From the NCBI GenBank assembly GCA_028382005.1, contig JAOESH010000004.1:21170-85169 (forward strand): 64,000 bases of DNA. The letters are read 5' to 3'. This document shows positions 9,931-19,990 of the stretch, one piece after another (within the stretch, counting starts at the first letter, position 1; each line of letters begins with the position of its first letter). The translations under genes and the position numbers were made by a program. The stretch is from Pseudomonadota bacterium. Lineage in GTDB: Bacteria > Pseudomonadota > Alphaproteobacteria > Puniceispirillales > Marisalimonadaceae. The notes under the pieces were generated by a model. It worked only from the letters and a program-made list of their open reading frames with translations, did not search any database and had not been told where the DNA came from.

Positions 9931-12329
9931 AACTGACATGGAAATGGTTGCTAGACCATCTTGATACAGATTGTAGTCTTGATCAAATAATAGAAACTTT
10001 ACCAAAACTAGGTCTTGAAGTAGCTTCAGTTTTTAATTTAGCAGAGGACCTTAAAGAATTTATTTCTGTAAAATTAGTTGAGGTCTATAAACATCCAGAC
10101 GCAGATAAACTGAATGTTTGTAAAGTTTTTGACGGAAAAAATACATATAGCGTTGTATGTGGGGCTCCTAATGTAAGACAAGGTATGATAGGAGTATTTG
10201 CCAATATTGGTACATTTATTCCTGGTTTAAGCATAATTTTAAAAAAAGGTAAAATTAGAGGTGAAGAGTCTTTTGGAATGCTGTGCTCTGAAAAAGAATT
10301 AACTATATCTGAGAACCATAGTGGAATTATTGAATTACCAGAGGATACACGCATAGGCATATCAATTGCAGAAGTAATGGACCTAAATGATCCAGTTATA
10401 GAAATTGAAATCACCCCAAATAGAGGTGATTGTTTAGGTGTAAGAGGTATAGCAAGAGACTTAGCAGCCTCTGGAATAGGACAATTGAAAGATTTAAAAG
10501 TCTCTAAAGTTAAAGGTGAATTTGATAGCTTTATAAATTGGAAAATAGACCTAAACGATGGTAAGAAAAATCTATGCCCTAAAATTTTTGGAAGATCTTT
10601 CCAAAATTTAGAGAACAAAGAATCACCTGACTGGTTAAAAAACAGATTACTAGCTGTAGATCAAAGGCCAATAACTTCTCTCGTTGATATTACTAATTAT
10701 ATAATGATAGATCTTGGAAGACCTTTACATGCATACGATGTTGACAAGATTGAAGGTGATGAACTTATTGTAAGACAATCTAAAAATGGTGAAGATTTTG
10801 TTGCTCTTAATGGGACTACTTATAAATTAGATGAAGATATGTTGGTTATTAGCGATAAACACGGGGTCGATGACTTAGCAGGCATTATGGGTGGTGAAAG
10901 GACAGGTGTAACAGAAAAAACAACTAAGATGTTTTTAGAAGCTGCTATTTTTGATCCTATTTCAGTTGCAAAAACTGGTAGAAAATTAAATTTACACTCT
11001 GAAGCTAGATATAGGTTTGAAAGAGGTCTTGATTATGATTTACCTGAATTAGTAATGCATTATGCAGCAGCGTTAGTACAAAAAATTTGTGGTGGAAAAT
11101 TTAGTAAAATAGTCAATTTTCAACTAGAAAGAGAAAACAAACATATTAAATTTAATCCTGATATTACGTACAAACTTACAGGTGTAAATGTTGAAAATAA
11201 ATTTTCTGAAACGATTTTAAATAAGTTAGGCTTCAAAATAAATTCTATTGATGCTATTTGGGATGTCATTGTTCCTTCATGGCGTTCAGATATAGATGGA
11301 GTTGCAGATATAGTCGAAGAGATAATAAGGATAAACGGTTACACTTCTATTCCTACAACAAAGTTATCAAGAAATAATTACATAGCTAAGCCAGCTATGA
11401 AAACAAAGCATCGTCAAACTTTTTTCGCCTCTAGAACGTTGGCTAGTAGAGGTTATAACGAGGTAATCACTTTTTCATTCGTAAATAATGTAATGGCAAA
11501 ACAATTTAAAGGTGGTTCTAAAGCTCTTAATTTAGTAAATCCCATATCTTCAGAATTAACAGATATGAGACCGTCAATACTTCCTACCTTATTACAAGCT
11601 GCACAAAAAAATAATAGAAAAGGGATTGAAGATATATCTTTTTTTGAAGCGGGCCCAATTTTCATAGGTGATGATCCTGATGAACAAATTAACACTGTCT
11701 CAGGCATTAGGTTAGGGTATAAAAACAAAAAAGATTGGAAGAATGAACTAGTCAATTTTGACTTTTATGATATTAAACTAGATGTATTAAAGACCTTAGA
11801 AGCGATTGGTTTACCTCAAAACAGTCTTAAAGTTTTTAAAGATACACCAACCTATTACCATCCAGGAAGAAGCGCTGTTTTCAAAATAGGTCAAACTGTA
11901 ATTGCTAATTTAGGAGAGATACATCCTGAGATAAATGATTTTTTTGGCTTTAAAAATCCCGTCATTGGTTTTGAAATTTTTCATGAAAATATTCCGTTTC
12001 CAAAAAGAAATAAAACTTCTAGACCTATGTTAAAGTTGACAACACTTCAGTCTGTTACTAGAGAGTTTGCTTTTATTGTTGATGAATCAATGGATTCCGA
12101 TAAATTAATACAAGTTGCTAAATCGAGTAATAATGATTTAATCAAAGATGTTTTGATATATGATGTCTATAAAGGAAATAAAATTCCTATCGATAAAAAA
12201 TCAATTGCTATCAAGGTTTTTATCCAGCCTATTCATGAAACATTAACAGATACTGATTTAGAAAAAATAAGTTCTGACTTAATAGCAGTTGTTAATAAAA
12301 AGTTATCTGGAATTTTACGAGACGAGTAG
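9927..12329 (+). CDS. pheT: Phenylalanyl-tRNA synthetase beta subunit
   Basis: N-terminal tRNA-binding domain, B3/B4, B5 domains and C-terminal anticodon-binding FDX-ACB; 4-bp overlap with pheS. Confidence 0.98.
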   Translation: MKLTWKWLLDHLDTDCSLDQIIETLPKLGLEVASVFNLAEDLKEFISVKLVEVYKHPDADKLNVCKVFDGKNTYSVVCGAPNVRQGMIGVFANIGTFIPGLSIILKKGKIRGEESFGMLCSEKELTISENHSGIIELPEDTRIGISIAEVMDLNDPVIEIEITPNRGDCLGVRGIARDLAASGIGQLKDLKVSKVKGEFDSFINWKIDLNDGKKNLCPKIFGRSFQNLENKESPDWLKNRLLAVDQRPITSLVDITNYIMIDLGRPLHAYDVDKIEGDELIVRQSKNGEDFVALNGTTYKLDEDMLVISDKHGVDDLAGIMGGERTGVTEKTTKMFLEAAIFDPISVAKTGRKLNLHSEARYRFERGLDYDLPELVMHYAAALVQKICGGKFSKIVNFQLERENKHIKFNPDITYKLTGVNVENKFSETILNKLGFKINSIDAIWDVIVPSWRSDIDGVADIVEEIIRINGYTSIPTTKLSRNNYIAKPAMKTKHRQTFFASRTLASRGYNEVITFSFVNNVMAKQFKGGSKALNLVNPISSELTDMRPSILPTLLQAAQKNNRKGIEDISFFEAGPIFIGDDPDEQINTVSGIRLGYKNKKDWKNELVNFDFYDIKLDVLKTLEAIGLPQNSLKVFKDTPTYYHPGRSAVFKIGQTVIANLGEIHPEINDFFGFKNPVIGFEIFHENIPFPKRNKTSRPMLKLTTLQSVTREFAFIVDESMDSDKLIQVAKSSNNDLIKDVLIYDVYKGNKIPIDKKSIAIKVFIQPIHETLTDTDLEKISSDLIAVVNKKLSGILRDE

Positions 12330-12461
12330 AAAAATTTAATTTTTTTGTATTTGTTACAAATTTAAAAGATATCATCGATAATCTATGTATGTACCTTTTA
12401 TACTCTTTTTGATTATTTAATATTTTTATAAATAAAAAATTGAGTTTATCATGGGGAAAAG

Positions 12462-12537
12462 TGGTGCCGTCAACTGGATTTGAACCAGTGACCTCGTCAT
12501 TACCAATGACGCGCTCTACCGCTGGAGCTATGACGGC
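12462..12537 (-). tRNA. tRNA-Thr(GGT), CCA encoded
   Basis: Minus strand GCCGTCA acceptor / AGCTCCAGCGGTAGAGC D-arm / CGTCA-TTGGTAA-TGACG anticodon arm / GGTTCAAATCC T-loop / TGACGGC-A-CCA. Confidence 0.95.
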
Positions 12538-12654
12538 ATTATTTCTTAGGGATAACTTAAATATGTTTTCTGTAATGACAAGTTTTTTATTATTCTATAA
12601 ACATTAATAGATAAAATTTTTCAGTATAATTAAAATAGGAATACTAAAAAAGAT

Positions 12655-12819
12655 ATGATAAAAAAAGTGAAAGAAAATAATGCTTTATCTGATTTATTAA
12701 AGAAAAATTTAAAATTACGAAAGAAACAGGTATCTGAAAGAGATAATAAAGAAATTATTGGAAAAAGAACTCAAAAGATTGGTGTCTCTAGGCTTGATCT
12801 CAATGATAATAAAAAATAA
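12655..12819 (+). CDS. Small basic protein (54 aa), possible conserved alphaproteobacterial LLKKNLKLRKKQ-type protein upstream of murA
   Basis: Open ATG..TAA frame MIKKVKENNALSDLLKKNLKLRKKQVSERDNKEIIGKRTQKIGVSRLDLNDNKK, 14 nt before murA; too short for the ORF track. Confidence 0.6.
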   Translation: MIKKVKENNALSDLLKKNLKLRKKQVSERDNKEIIGKRTQKIGVSRLDLNDNKK

Positions 12820-12833
12820 ATAAAGATATTATA

Positions 12834-14111
12834 ATGAAGAATTTTGTTAATACAGATGTTGAAAAAATCTTTATAAAAGGTGAAAATCAACTTAAAGGAA
12901 ATGTTTTAATTAGTGGTGCGAAAAACGCAGCTTTACCCTTGATGGCTTTATCATTAATCATCAATAAAGATTTTAGATTATCCAACATACCTGATCTGGC
13001 AGATACAAGGCTTATGGGTAGTTTGTTAGCAGATTTAGGTGTGACATTTGAATGGAAAAATGACTGTATTAATTTTGATGGTGGTCCAAAAAAAGATGAA
13101 GCTTCATATGATCTTGTAAAACATATGAGAGCATCAATACTTGTTTTAGGACCTTTATTAGCTTCTAAAGGTTCAGCCAAAGTGCCTCTTCCTGGAGGTT
13201 GTGCTATTGGGACTAGGCCTATTGACTTGCATGTAATGGTTATGGAAACACTTGGAGCTAATGTGTTTTATGATTCTGGGTTTATTATTGCTTCGTTAGG
13301 TCCTGATGGCTTAAAAGGTGGAGTTATTAATTTTCCAAAAATTTCTGTTGGTGCTACAGAAAGTGCCATTATGACAGCTGTGTTAGCAAAAGGTGAAACA
13401 AAAATTTTAAATGCAGCACAAGAACCCGAAGTTGTAGATTTAGGAAAATGTTTAGTCAGTGCAGGAGCAAATATTACTGGATTAGGAACGAAAACAATTA
13501 CAATCAATGGAGTAGAAAAACTAAACTCCGTTAACCATTCAGTAGTGCCTGATAGAATAGAAGCTGGATCGTTTGCAATAGCTGCAAGTATTACTAAGGG
13601 TAATGTTGAAATATCCAATGTAAGGCCAATTGATCTTAATTTATTTTTAGAAGTGTTAAGATCAACTGGAAGTAGTGTTGAAATTTTTGAGAATTCTTTT
13701 AGTGTTTCTTCTTTAAAAAGACCAATATCACATAATATTGTAACTGAATGTCATCCAGGGTTCCCAACTGATTTGCAAGCCCAATATATGGCCTTAATGT
13801 CTATTGCTGATGGAATAACTATTGTTAAAGAAACAATATTTGAAAATAGATTTATGCATGTTCCTGAATTAATAAGAATGGGAGCTAAAATTGTGACTAA
13901 AAGCCAAGAGGCTGCAATTACTGGTGTTAAAAAATTAAAAGGGTCAAAGGTAATGGCCTCTGATTTAAGAGCATCAATGTGTCTAATTTTAGGAGCTCTC
14001 GCAGCTTCCGGAACTAGTGAAATTGATGGTATATTTCATCTTGACAGAGGTTATGAAAAGTTAGTTGATAAGCTATCTAATTTAGGGGCTAATATTAGAA
14101 GATCTTATTAG
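12834..14111 (+). CDS. murA: UDP-N-acetylglucosamine 1-carboxyvinyltransferase
   Basis: LISGAKNAALPLMA, PLPGGCAIGTRPIDLH, GFPTDLQAQYMAL, RASMCLILGALAASG motifs. Confidence 0.97.
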   Translation: MKNFVNTDVEKIFIKGENQLKGNVLISGAKNAALPLMALSLIINKDFRLSNIPDLADTRLMGSLLADLGVTFEWKNDCINFDGGPKKDEASYDLVKHMRASILVLGPLLASKGSAKVPLPGGCAIGTRPIDLHVMVMETLGANVFYDSGFIIASLGPDGLKGGVINFPKISVGATESAIMTAVLAKGETKILNAAQEPEVVDLGKCLVSAGANITGLGTKTITINGVEKLNSVNHSVVPDRIEAGSFAIAASITKGNVEISNVRPIDLNLFLEVLRSTGSSVEIFENSFSVSSLKRPISHNIVTECHPGFPTDLQAQYMALMSIADGITIVKETIFENRFMHVPELIRMGAKIVTKSQEAAITGVKKLKGSKVMASDLRASMCLILGALAASGTSEIDGIFHLDRGYEKLVDKLSNLGANIRRSY

Positions 14112-14141
14112 ATAGACTAGATATTACAATAGGTAAACTTT

Positions 14142-14567
14142 ATGGATGTTGAAAATAAAATTAAATTAAATGCTTTTGGTAATGATGATTTAAAAATATT
14201 TTCTTATTTATGCCAAGATGCAATATTGTCTCAGGATGAATTTTATTTTGATAAGGATCAAGAGTTATTCATAGCTACTTTTTCTAGGTATTGTTGGGAA
14301 AAAGAAGAATTGACTAATAATACGAATAACATAAATTATCGAGTAATATCTGGTTTGCAAATTAAACATGTTAAAAAAGCGTCTTATATAAAACTAAATT
14401 CAAGTGTTCCTTTTTTAAACTTACTTGCTATTTCATATAAAAAGAAGAAAATCACTTTACATTTTTCTTCTTCTGTAGAATTTGTTCTAGAATGTGAAAA
14501 AATTGAGGCTTATCTTGAGGATATTGATATACCTTGGCCAACAAAATTAAAACCTGAACATAAATAA
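14142..14567 (+). CDS. DUF2948 family protein
   Basis: LNAFGNDDLKIFSYLCQDAILSQDE, FSRYCWE; position between murA and hisG/hisD typical of this alphaproteobacterial family. Confidence 0.75.
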   Translation: MDVENKIKLNAFGNDDLKIFSYLCQDAILSQDEFYFDKDQELFIATFSRYCWEKEELTNNTNNINYRVISGLQIKHVKKASYIKLNSSVPFLNLLAISYKKKKITLHFSSSVEFVLECEKIEAYLEDIDIPWPTKLKPEHK

Positions 14568-14589
14568 AATAGATAGTTAGGTCGTCAAT

Positions 14590-15255
14590 ATGAGTGGAAA
14601 TCACAATTTTACTATAGCTCTGCCTAAAGGTAGAATTTTGGAGGTAGTTTTACCTATTTTAAAAAAAGTTGGTATACAGCCAGAAGAATCTTTTTTTGAT
14701 GACAAAGATCGTAAACTTAAATTTAAGAGTAATGTAAAAAACATTAATATAATAAGAGTACGTTCTTTTGATGTTGTTACATTTTTAGCATACGGTGCTG
14801 CTCAAATGGCTTTTGTAGGTAGTGATGTTTTAACTGAATTTGACCATTCAGAAGTGTATTCTCCTTTTGACCTTGATATTGGCAAATGTAGAATGGTGGT
14901 CGCTGCTCAAAAGGATATCGCTGCAAATGAAGATCCAAGAACATGGAGTCATGTAAGAGTGGCTACAAAGTATCCAAACATTACTAGGAAACACTTTGAA
15001 TCTAGGGGTGTGCATGCTGAATGTATCAAGTTAAATGGTGCTATGGAACTTGCTCCTTCAATGGGTTTATGTAAAAGAATTGTTGATTTAGTTGAATCTG
15101 GGTCTACTTTACTTGCCAACGATCTTGTTGAATTAGAAGAAATTTGTAAAGTTTCTACTCGATTAGCTATTAATAGAAGTTTCATAAAAACAAACTCACA
15201 CACTATACAACCTTGGATAGATAAGGTTGGAGAAGTTATAAATGACCCTAAATAA
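14590..15255 (+). CDS. hisG: ATP phosphoribosyltransferase, short form
   Basis: IALPKGRILE, RVATKYPNITRKHFESRGV, LNGAMELAPSMGLCKRIVDLVESGSTL. Confidence 0.95.
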   Translation: MSGNHNFTIALPKGRILEVVLPILKKVGIQPEESFFDDKDRKLKFKSNVKNINIIRVRSFDVVTFLAYGAAQMAFVGSDVLTEFDHSEVYSPFDLDIGKCRMVVAAQKDIAANEDPRTWSHVRVATKYPNITRKHFESRGVHAECIKLNGAMELAPSMGLCKRIVDLVESGSTLLANDLVELEEICKVSTRLAINRSFIKTNSHTIQPWIDKVGEVINDPK

Positions 15256-16549
15256 AGTTAAAAAATTAAATATATCTGAAGACAATTTTAAATCTAATTT
15301 AAGTTTATTATTACGTAATAATCAAGAGACAGATCGTGATACTTATAATACCGTTTTAAATATTATAAACAAAATACAAGAACTTGGTAATAAAGCCTTA
15401 CTTGATTTGGTTAGAAAATATGATGGGATAAAAGTTAATAAAGTTGAAGATTTAAAAATAACCCATAAACAACTTAAATTAGCTTATGAAAGTCTAAATA
15501 TACAAGAAAAGCAGGCATTAGAACTTGCCGCTAATAGAATTAAGTCTTTTCATCAACGTCAGATACCAACTGATTTAGAATATCAAGATGATATTGAAAT
15601 AGATCTTGGTTTAAAATATTTGCCAGTAAGTTCAGCTGGTTTTTATGTTCCTGGTGGGAAAGCCATTTACCCATCTTCTGTTTTAATGAACGCAATACCT
15701 GCTAATGTCGCAGGTGTTAATAGAAGAGTCGTGGTAAGTCCAATTTCTGATTTAAAAAAATCTAAAATTGTACTTGCCGCTGCTTATTTAGCAGGTGTAA
15801 CTGATTTTATTTGTATGGGTGGTGCTCACGCAATTGCTGCTTTGGCATATGGGACCGAATCTATAGATAAAGTAGATAAAATAGTTGGTCCAGGTAATGC
15901 ATATGTAGCTGAAGCTAAAAGACAAGTTTTTGGAAAAGTAGGAATTGATTCAATTGCAGGCCCTTCAGAAGTTTTAATTGTATGCGACGAAACTGCTAAT
16001 CCAGATCATATTGCAATTGACCTTTTATCTCAAGCTGAACATGATGAACAAGCACAAGCAATTTTGATAACTGATAGCAAGGAAATTGCTTCTAAAGTAG
16101 AGCTCTCTGTTGAAAATTATCTTAAAAATCTGAAAAGATCAAAAATAGCAAGTTCCTCATGGTATAGTAAGGGAGCTATAATTATTGTAAATGATATTGA
16201 CGAAGCAATAGAGTTGGTTAACTTTATTGCTCCAGAACATTTAGAGTTAATATTTAAAGATGCAAAACAATCAATAAAAAAAATTAAAAATGCAGGAGCC
16301 ATTTTTATTGGTCCTAACACCCCTGAAGCTATTGGAGATTATATTGCTGGTCCAAATCATGTTCTTCCTACAAATGGAACGGCAAAGTTTTCAAGTGGCT
16401 TAGGAGTTTTAGATTTTTATAAAAGGACTACGATAGTTCATTGTAATAAAGAAAGCCTTGGTATAATTGGGAAGCATGCTATAACTTTGGCAAAGGCAGA
16501 GGGTCTTGAGGCTCATGCCATGTCTATTGCTTTAAGAATTGATAAGTAA
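15242..16549 (+). CDS. hisD: Histidinol dehydrogenase
   Basis: GFYVPGGKAIYPSSVLMNAIPANVAGV, GPGNAYVAEAKRQVFG, DLLSQAEHDEQAQAIL. Confidence 0.97.
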   Translation: MTLNKVKKLNISEDNFKSNLSLLLRNNQETDRDTYNTVLNIINKIQELGNKALLDLVRKYDGIKVNKVEDLKITHKQLKLAYESLNIQEKQALELAANRIKSFHQRQIPTDLEYQDDIEIDLGLKYLPVSSAGFYVPGGKAIYPSSVLMNAIPANVAGVNRRVVVSPISDLKKSKIVLAAAYLAGVTDFICMGGAHAIAALAYGTESIDKVDKIVGPGNAYVAEAKRQVFGKVGIDSIAGPSEVLIVCDETANPDHIAIDLLSQAEHDEQAQAILITDSKEIASKVELSVENYLKNLKRSKIASSSWYSKGAIIIVNDIDEAIELVNFIAPEHLELIFKDAKQSIKKIKNAGAIFIGPNTPEAIGDYIAGPNHVLPTNGTAKFSSGLGVLDFYKRTTIVHCNKESLGIIGKHAITLAKAEGLEAHAMSIALRIDK

Positions 16550-16575
16550 TTATGAATATAAATTAACAAAAATCT

Positions 16576-16598
16576 TGACTAATTTTTTATATTAGTCA
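16576..16598 (+). promoter_or_regulatory. Inverted repeat TGACTAA-N9-TTAGTCA upstream of infA, overlapping a TTGACT -35-like hexamer
   Basis: Read directly; hisD-infA intergenic. Confidence 0.35.
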
Positions 16599-16626
16599 GA
16601 TTACACTTAATATTAAAAGAGGTTAC

Positions 16627-16845
16627 ATGGCAAAAGAAGGCGTAATAGAATTTTCAGGTATAGTTGAAGAACTGTTACCGAATGCAATGTTTAGAGTAAA
16701 ACTTGATAACGAACATGAAGTTTTAGCTCATACAAGTGGTAAAATGAGAAAAAACAGAATTAGAGTTTTGCTTGGTGACAGAGTTAATGTTGAAATGACC
16801 CCTTATGATTTAACAAAAGGTCGAATTACTTTTAGATCTAAATAG
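16627..16845 (+). CDS. infA: Translation initiation factor IF-1
   Basis: [51 protein letters not shown]. Confidence 0.98.
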   Translation: MAKEGVIEFSGIVEELLPNAMFRVKLDNEHEVLAHTSGKMRKNRIRVLLGDRVNVEMTPYDLTKGRITFRSK

Positions 16846-16869
16846 TTATTATTTTCTAGAGTTTGTTTT

Positions 16870-17472
16870 ATGAACAATTCTAACGTTAACAAGAACTTCA
16901 TATTAGGTTCAGGGTCAGCAAGACGTATTGACCTTTTAAATCAAATTGGTGTTCAGCCAGATCTTATATTAAAATCAAATGTTAATGAATTAAGTCATTT
17001 AAATGAACTACCTATAAATTATGTAAAAAGAATAGCGATTGAGAAAAACAAAGTTTTTCAAAGTAACCATCCTCAATCTATAATATTGACTGCTGATACA
17101 GTTGTGTCTGTTGGAAGAAGGATTCTACATAAAGCGACAGAGATTAAACAAGCTGAAGATTACTTAAAAATTATATCAGGTAGAAGACATAAGGTAATTA
17201 CATGTTTTTGTCTTTTTTCTCCAAACAATCCATTCAAAATCAAAATAGTTCAGTCAGTTGTAAAATTTAAAAGATTAGACACAAAAGAAATATCTTACTA
17301 TCTTGCATCAAATGAATGGCAAGGCAAAGCTGGAGGTTATGCTATACAGGGGATAGCGGCTTCATTTATTAATTTTATATCGGGATCTTATAGTAATGTT
17401 GTAGGCCTACCTTTGGCTGAATTATATAGAATGCTTCTATCTATTGGATATGAATTTAAAAATGACAAATAA
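16870..17472 (+). CDS. maf: Maf-like nucleotide pyrophosphatase
   Basis: LGSGSARRIDLL, ILTADTVVSVG, GKAGGYAIQGIAASFINFISGSYSNVVGLPLAEL. Confidence 0.95.
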   Translation: MNNSNVNKNFILGSGSARRIDLLNQIGVQPDLILKSNVNELSHLNELPINYVKRIAIEKNKVFQSNHPQSIILTADTVVSVGRRILHKATEIKQAEDYLKIISGRRHKVITCFCLFSPNNPFKIKIVQSVVKFKRLDTKEISYYLASNEWQGKAGGYAIQGIAASFINFISGSYSNVVGLPLAELYRMLLSIGYEFKNDK

Positions 17473-18490
17473 AATTCCCAATCATTTTATTTTAATAGAT
17501 AGATGTGCAGAGGAAACAAGAATAGTAGAAATTTTAAATAAAAAAATTTTAAAAATTATTTCTTGGTTCGATAATAATCCATCAATTGTTGGCAACACAT
17601 ACGATGCAGTAATCATAAAAATACTACACGGGGGTATTGTTCGTGCTAGGTTACAAAGTGGAACTATAGTAAGTGTTAGAGGCGTCCCAAAGTCTATTAA
17701 AGTTAACAGTCTTGTTAAAATAATTATTATGAGTGATAAATTTGATGATAAGCCTATTCAAGCAAAACTATTGGTTCCAAATTCAGAATTTGAAGAAAAG
17801 TTAAGTTCATTAGATCAAATACAAAAAATAATCTATCTTTATTTTACAGTTGGCATTCCTGTCGTAGAGGACGAATATGCTATATTTTGGCATCAATTAG
17901 ATTTAGATCAATGTTTTCTTGAGGCTTTACAACCAAGAGTTAACATTAAAAACGGTGGATTAATTTGGATTGAAAAAACTAAAGCTGCTACTCTTATAGA
18001 TATAGACACTCAAAAATTAATTATTAATACAGATGAAGACATGTTTGATTTTTGCAGAAAAGCTTATGCTAGATGTTTAGAGGAGATTAAGTTAAGAAAT
18101 ATTGGAGGTATGATATTAATAGACTTTCCAAGAATGTCTGCTGCAAAGAAAAAGTTGTTACATCAAAAAATTATTGAAATAGGAAAAAAATATTTTATTG
18201 ATGGAAGTTTCCTAGGGTTTTCAAAATTGTTGCTTTATGAAATTTATATTCCAAGAAATATAGCTTTATTAGAAAATTTTTATAAAAATATAGATGAATT
18301 AAATTTTCAAAATCATTTAAGATCGCTATGGAGAACATCTATAAAAATAAAATCAAAAACTAAAGTAAAATTTATATGTGGTAAAAGTTTATATAAAAAA
18401 ATTATAAAGAGAAAGTATCCACCTTTTGTTGAAATTATTCCAAGGAATGACCTTCCTAATAACTATGGTGAATTGTCGGAAACAAATTAA
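17462..18490 (+). CDS. Ribonuclease E/G family protein (start ATG 17462 preferred over 17444)
   Basis: S1-like N-terminus, GGLIWIEKTKAATLIDID, IGGMILIDFPRM catalytic region; maf-rng-yacG order. Confidence 0.85.
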   Translation: MTNKIPNHFILIDRCAEETRIVEILNKKILKIISWFDNNPSIVGNTYDAVIIKILHGGIVRARLQSGTIVSVRGVPKSIKVNSLVKIIIMSDKFDDKPIQAKLLVPNSEFEEKLSSLDQIQKIIYLYFTVGIPVVEDEYAIFWHQLDLDQCFLEALQPRVNIKNGGLIWIEKTKAATLIDIDTQKLIINTDEDMFDFCRKAYARCLEEIKLRNIGGMILIDFPRMSAAKKKLLHQKIIEIGKKYFIDGSFLGFSKLLLYEIYIPRNIALLENFYKNIDELNFQNHLRSLWRTSIKIKSKTKVKFICGKSLYKKIIKRKYPPFVEIIPRNDLPNNYGELSETN

Positions 18491-18666
18491 TGAAAAACTT
18501 AGATATAAAACAATTAAAATGCCTTACTTGTAAAAAAGAATTTAACAGTGAAGCGAAAACAAAACCTTTCTGTTCTCAACGATGTAGTTATATAGATTTA
18601 AATAGCTGGTTAGGTGAAAAATACTCAATTCAGGCAAACGAAGAAGATTATGAAAAAGATATTTAA
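18490..18666 (+). CDS. yacG: YacG-type zinc-binding protein (DNA gyrase inhibitor family), 58 aa
   Basis: CLTCKKEF...PFCSQRCSYIDLNSWLGEKYSI; stop/start overlap with upstream RNase gene; absent from ORF track because short. Confidence 0.88.
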   Translation: MKNLDIKQLKCLTCKKEFNSEAKTKPFCSQRCSYIDLNSWLGEKYSIQANEEDYEKDI

Positions 18667-18727
18667 TTTTTTTTTTTGTTATCTAGACATAATCTAAACT
18701 AGGCGTTATAGATTATTAATTCTATTT

Positions 18728-18803
<76 letters not shown>

Positions 18804-18844
18804 CGTTTTTTTGATTTTCCAACTCTAAATAATGATGATTTTTC

Positions 18845-19990
18845 TTAGCCAAAAATACGTTTAGTCATATCTGGAAGATCAGCACCAAAAAAAGCGTTAT
18901 TTACTACCTTTTGATGATCAGTGTCTAAAACTCTAGCAAGAATTGAAGCGTAAACAGCTCTAGCATCTATAGAAGAATTTAAATCGCGTCCTTCAAATAA
19001 ATTCTTTTTTTCCAGGCCTGGCCAGTCACTTATTATTTTAGATTTAGACAATAGACCTCCAGCCATAAGAATAGCAGATCCATAACCATGTTCGGTCCCA
19101 GATCCGCCATTTTGATCAACTGTACGTCCAAACTCTGTTAGCGAAACAACAATTGTATTTTCAAAGGAAGGTCCCATTTGCTTTGCTAACGTACCTACAA
19201 TATCGTCAAATTGTTCTAATTTTCGGGCATGTTGACCATAGTCGCCACCTTGGTCTGCATGAGTGTCAAAGCCTGCTATATCAAAAACAGCAATGCTTGG
19301 TCCATTGATATCATTTAATTGCTGAGAAGCGATTTTAGCTAAGCCTTTAATTTTTTTACCTGTTATATTTTTTGATTGCATCATGGCAATAGGGCGTTTA
19401 CGAATTGTGTTTAAAACTTTTGATAACATTTCGTCATTTTTATAATCAGCAGCTAAAATTTTTAAAGTATCATCAGTAGGTAAGCTATTTCTTGAAGGCA
19501 TAAAATTATCTAGGTTTTGTCCGCCTCTAAGAATTAAGGGCATAGGAAGAGAAATAGACAAGCTTTTTCTACCAGCTCCCTCTAAAGCTCTACCAAGCCA
19601 TCCAGTTTTATCGTAATAGGGCTTAGTTCCTCCACTTTCCATAAGGTATTGCCCCTCGAAGTGGGATCTTCCTATATAAGGAATTGAAGTTGCATGGATT
19701 ATTGAAGCTTTGTCTTCATTCCATAACTTTTTAAATTTTTTAAGTCTAGGGTGTAGTGCAAAATTTGACGTAACCTTTATTGGTTTATCTACTCCTATAT
19801 CAGGTCTAGCCTTTGCAAGAATACCATTACCAATAAATGGAACTGCGGTTAGACCATCCATCCCGCCACGTAACATAACAACAACTAGGTTTTTCTTGGT
19901 TATACCAGATGCAAACCCTTTAGATAACATTGGGGCAGTAACTATTAATGATGCAGAACCTGATAAAAATACTCTTCTTGAAATATTCAT
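18845..19990 (-). CDS. DUF1501 domain-containing protein with twin-arginine-like signal
   Basis: N-terminus MNISRRVFLSGSASLIVTAPML; VVMLRGGMDGLTAVP, TEFGRTVDQNGGSGTEHGYGSA. Confidence 0.9.
   Translation of the reverse strand: MNISRRVFLSGSASLIVTAPMLSKGFASGITKKNLVVVMLRGGMDGLTAVPFIGNGILAKARPDIGVDKPIKVTSNFALHPRLKKFKKLWNEDKASIIHATSIPYIGRSHFEGQYLMESGGTKPYYDKTGWLGRALEGAGRKSLSISLPMPLILRGGQNLDNFMPSRNSLPTDDTLKILAADYKNDEMLSKVLNTIRKRPIAMMQSKNITGKKIKGLAKIASQQLNDINGPSIAVFDIAGFDTHADQGGDYGQHARKLEQFDDIVGTLAKQMGPSFENTIVVSLTEFGRTVDQNGGSGTEHGYGSAILMAGGLLSKSKIISDWPGLEKKNLFEGRDLNSSIDARAVYASILARVLDTDHQKVVNNAFFGADLPDMTKRIFG

Noticed and set aside
10085-10618. 177-aa minus-strand ORF inside pheT
   Set aside because: Antisense shadow ORF; pheT is unambiguous on the plus strand.
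13268-13618. Minus-strand ORF inside murA
   Set aside because: Shadow ORF with Pro/Ser/Thr-rich composition typical of antisense reading.
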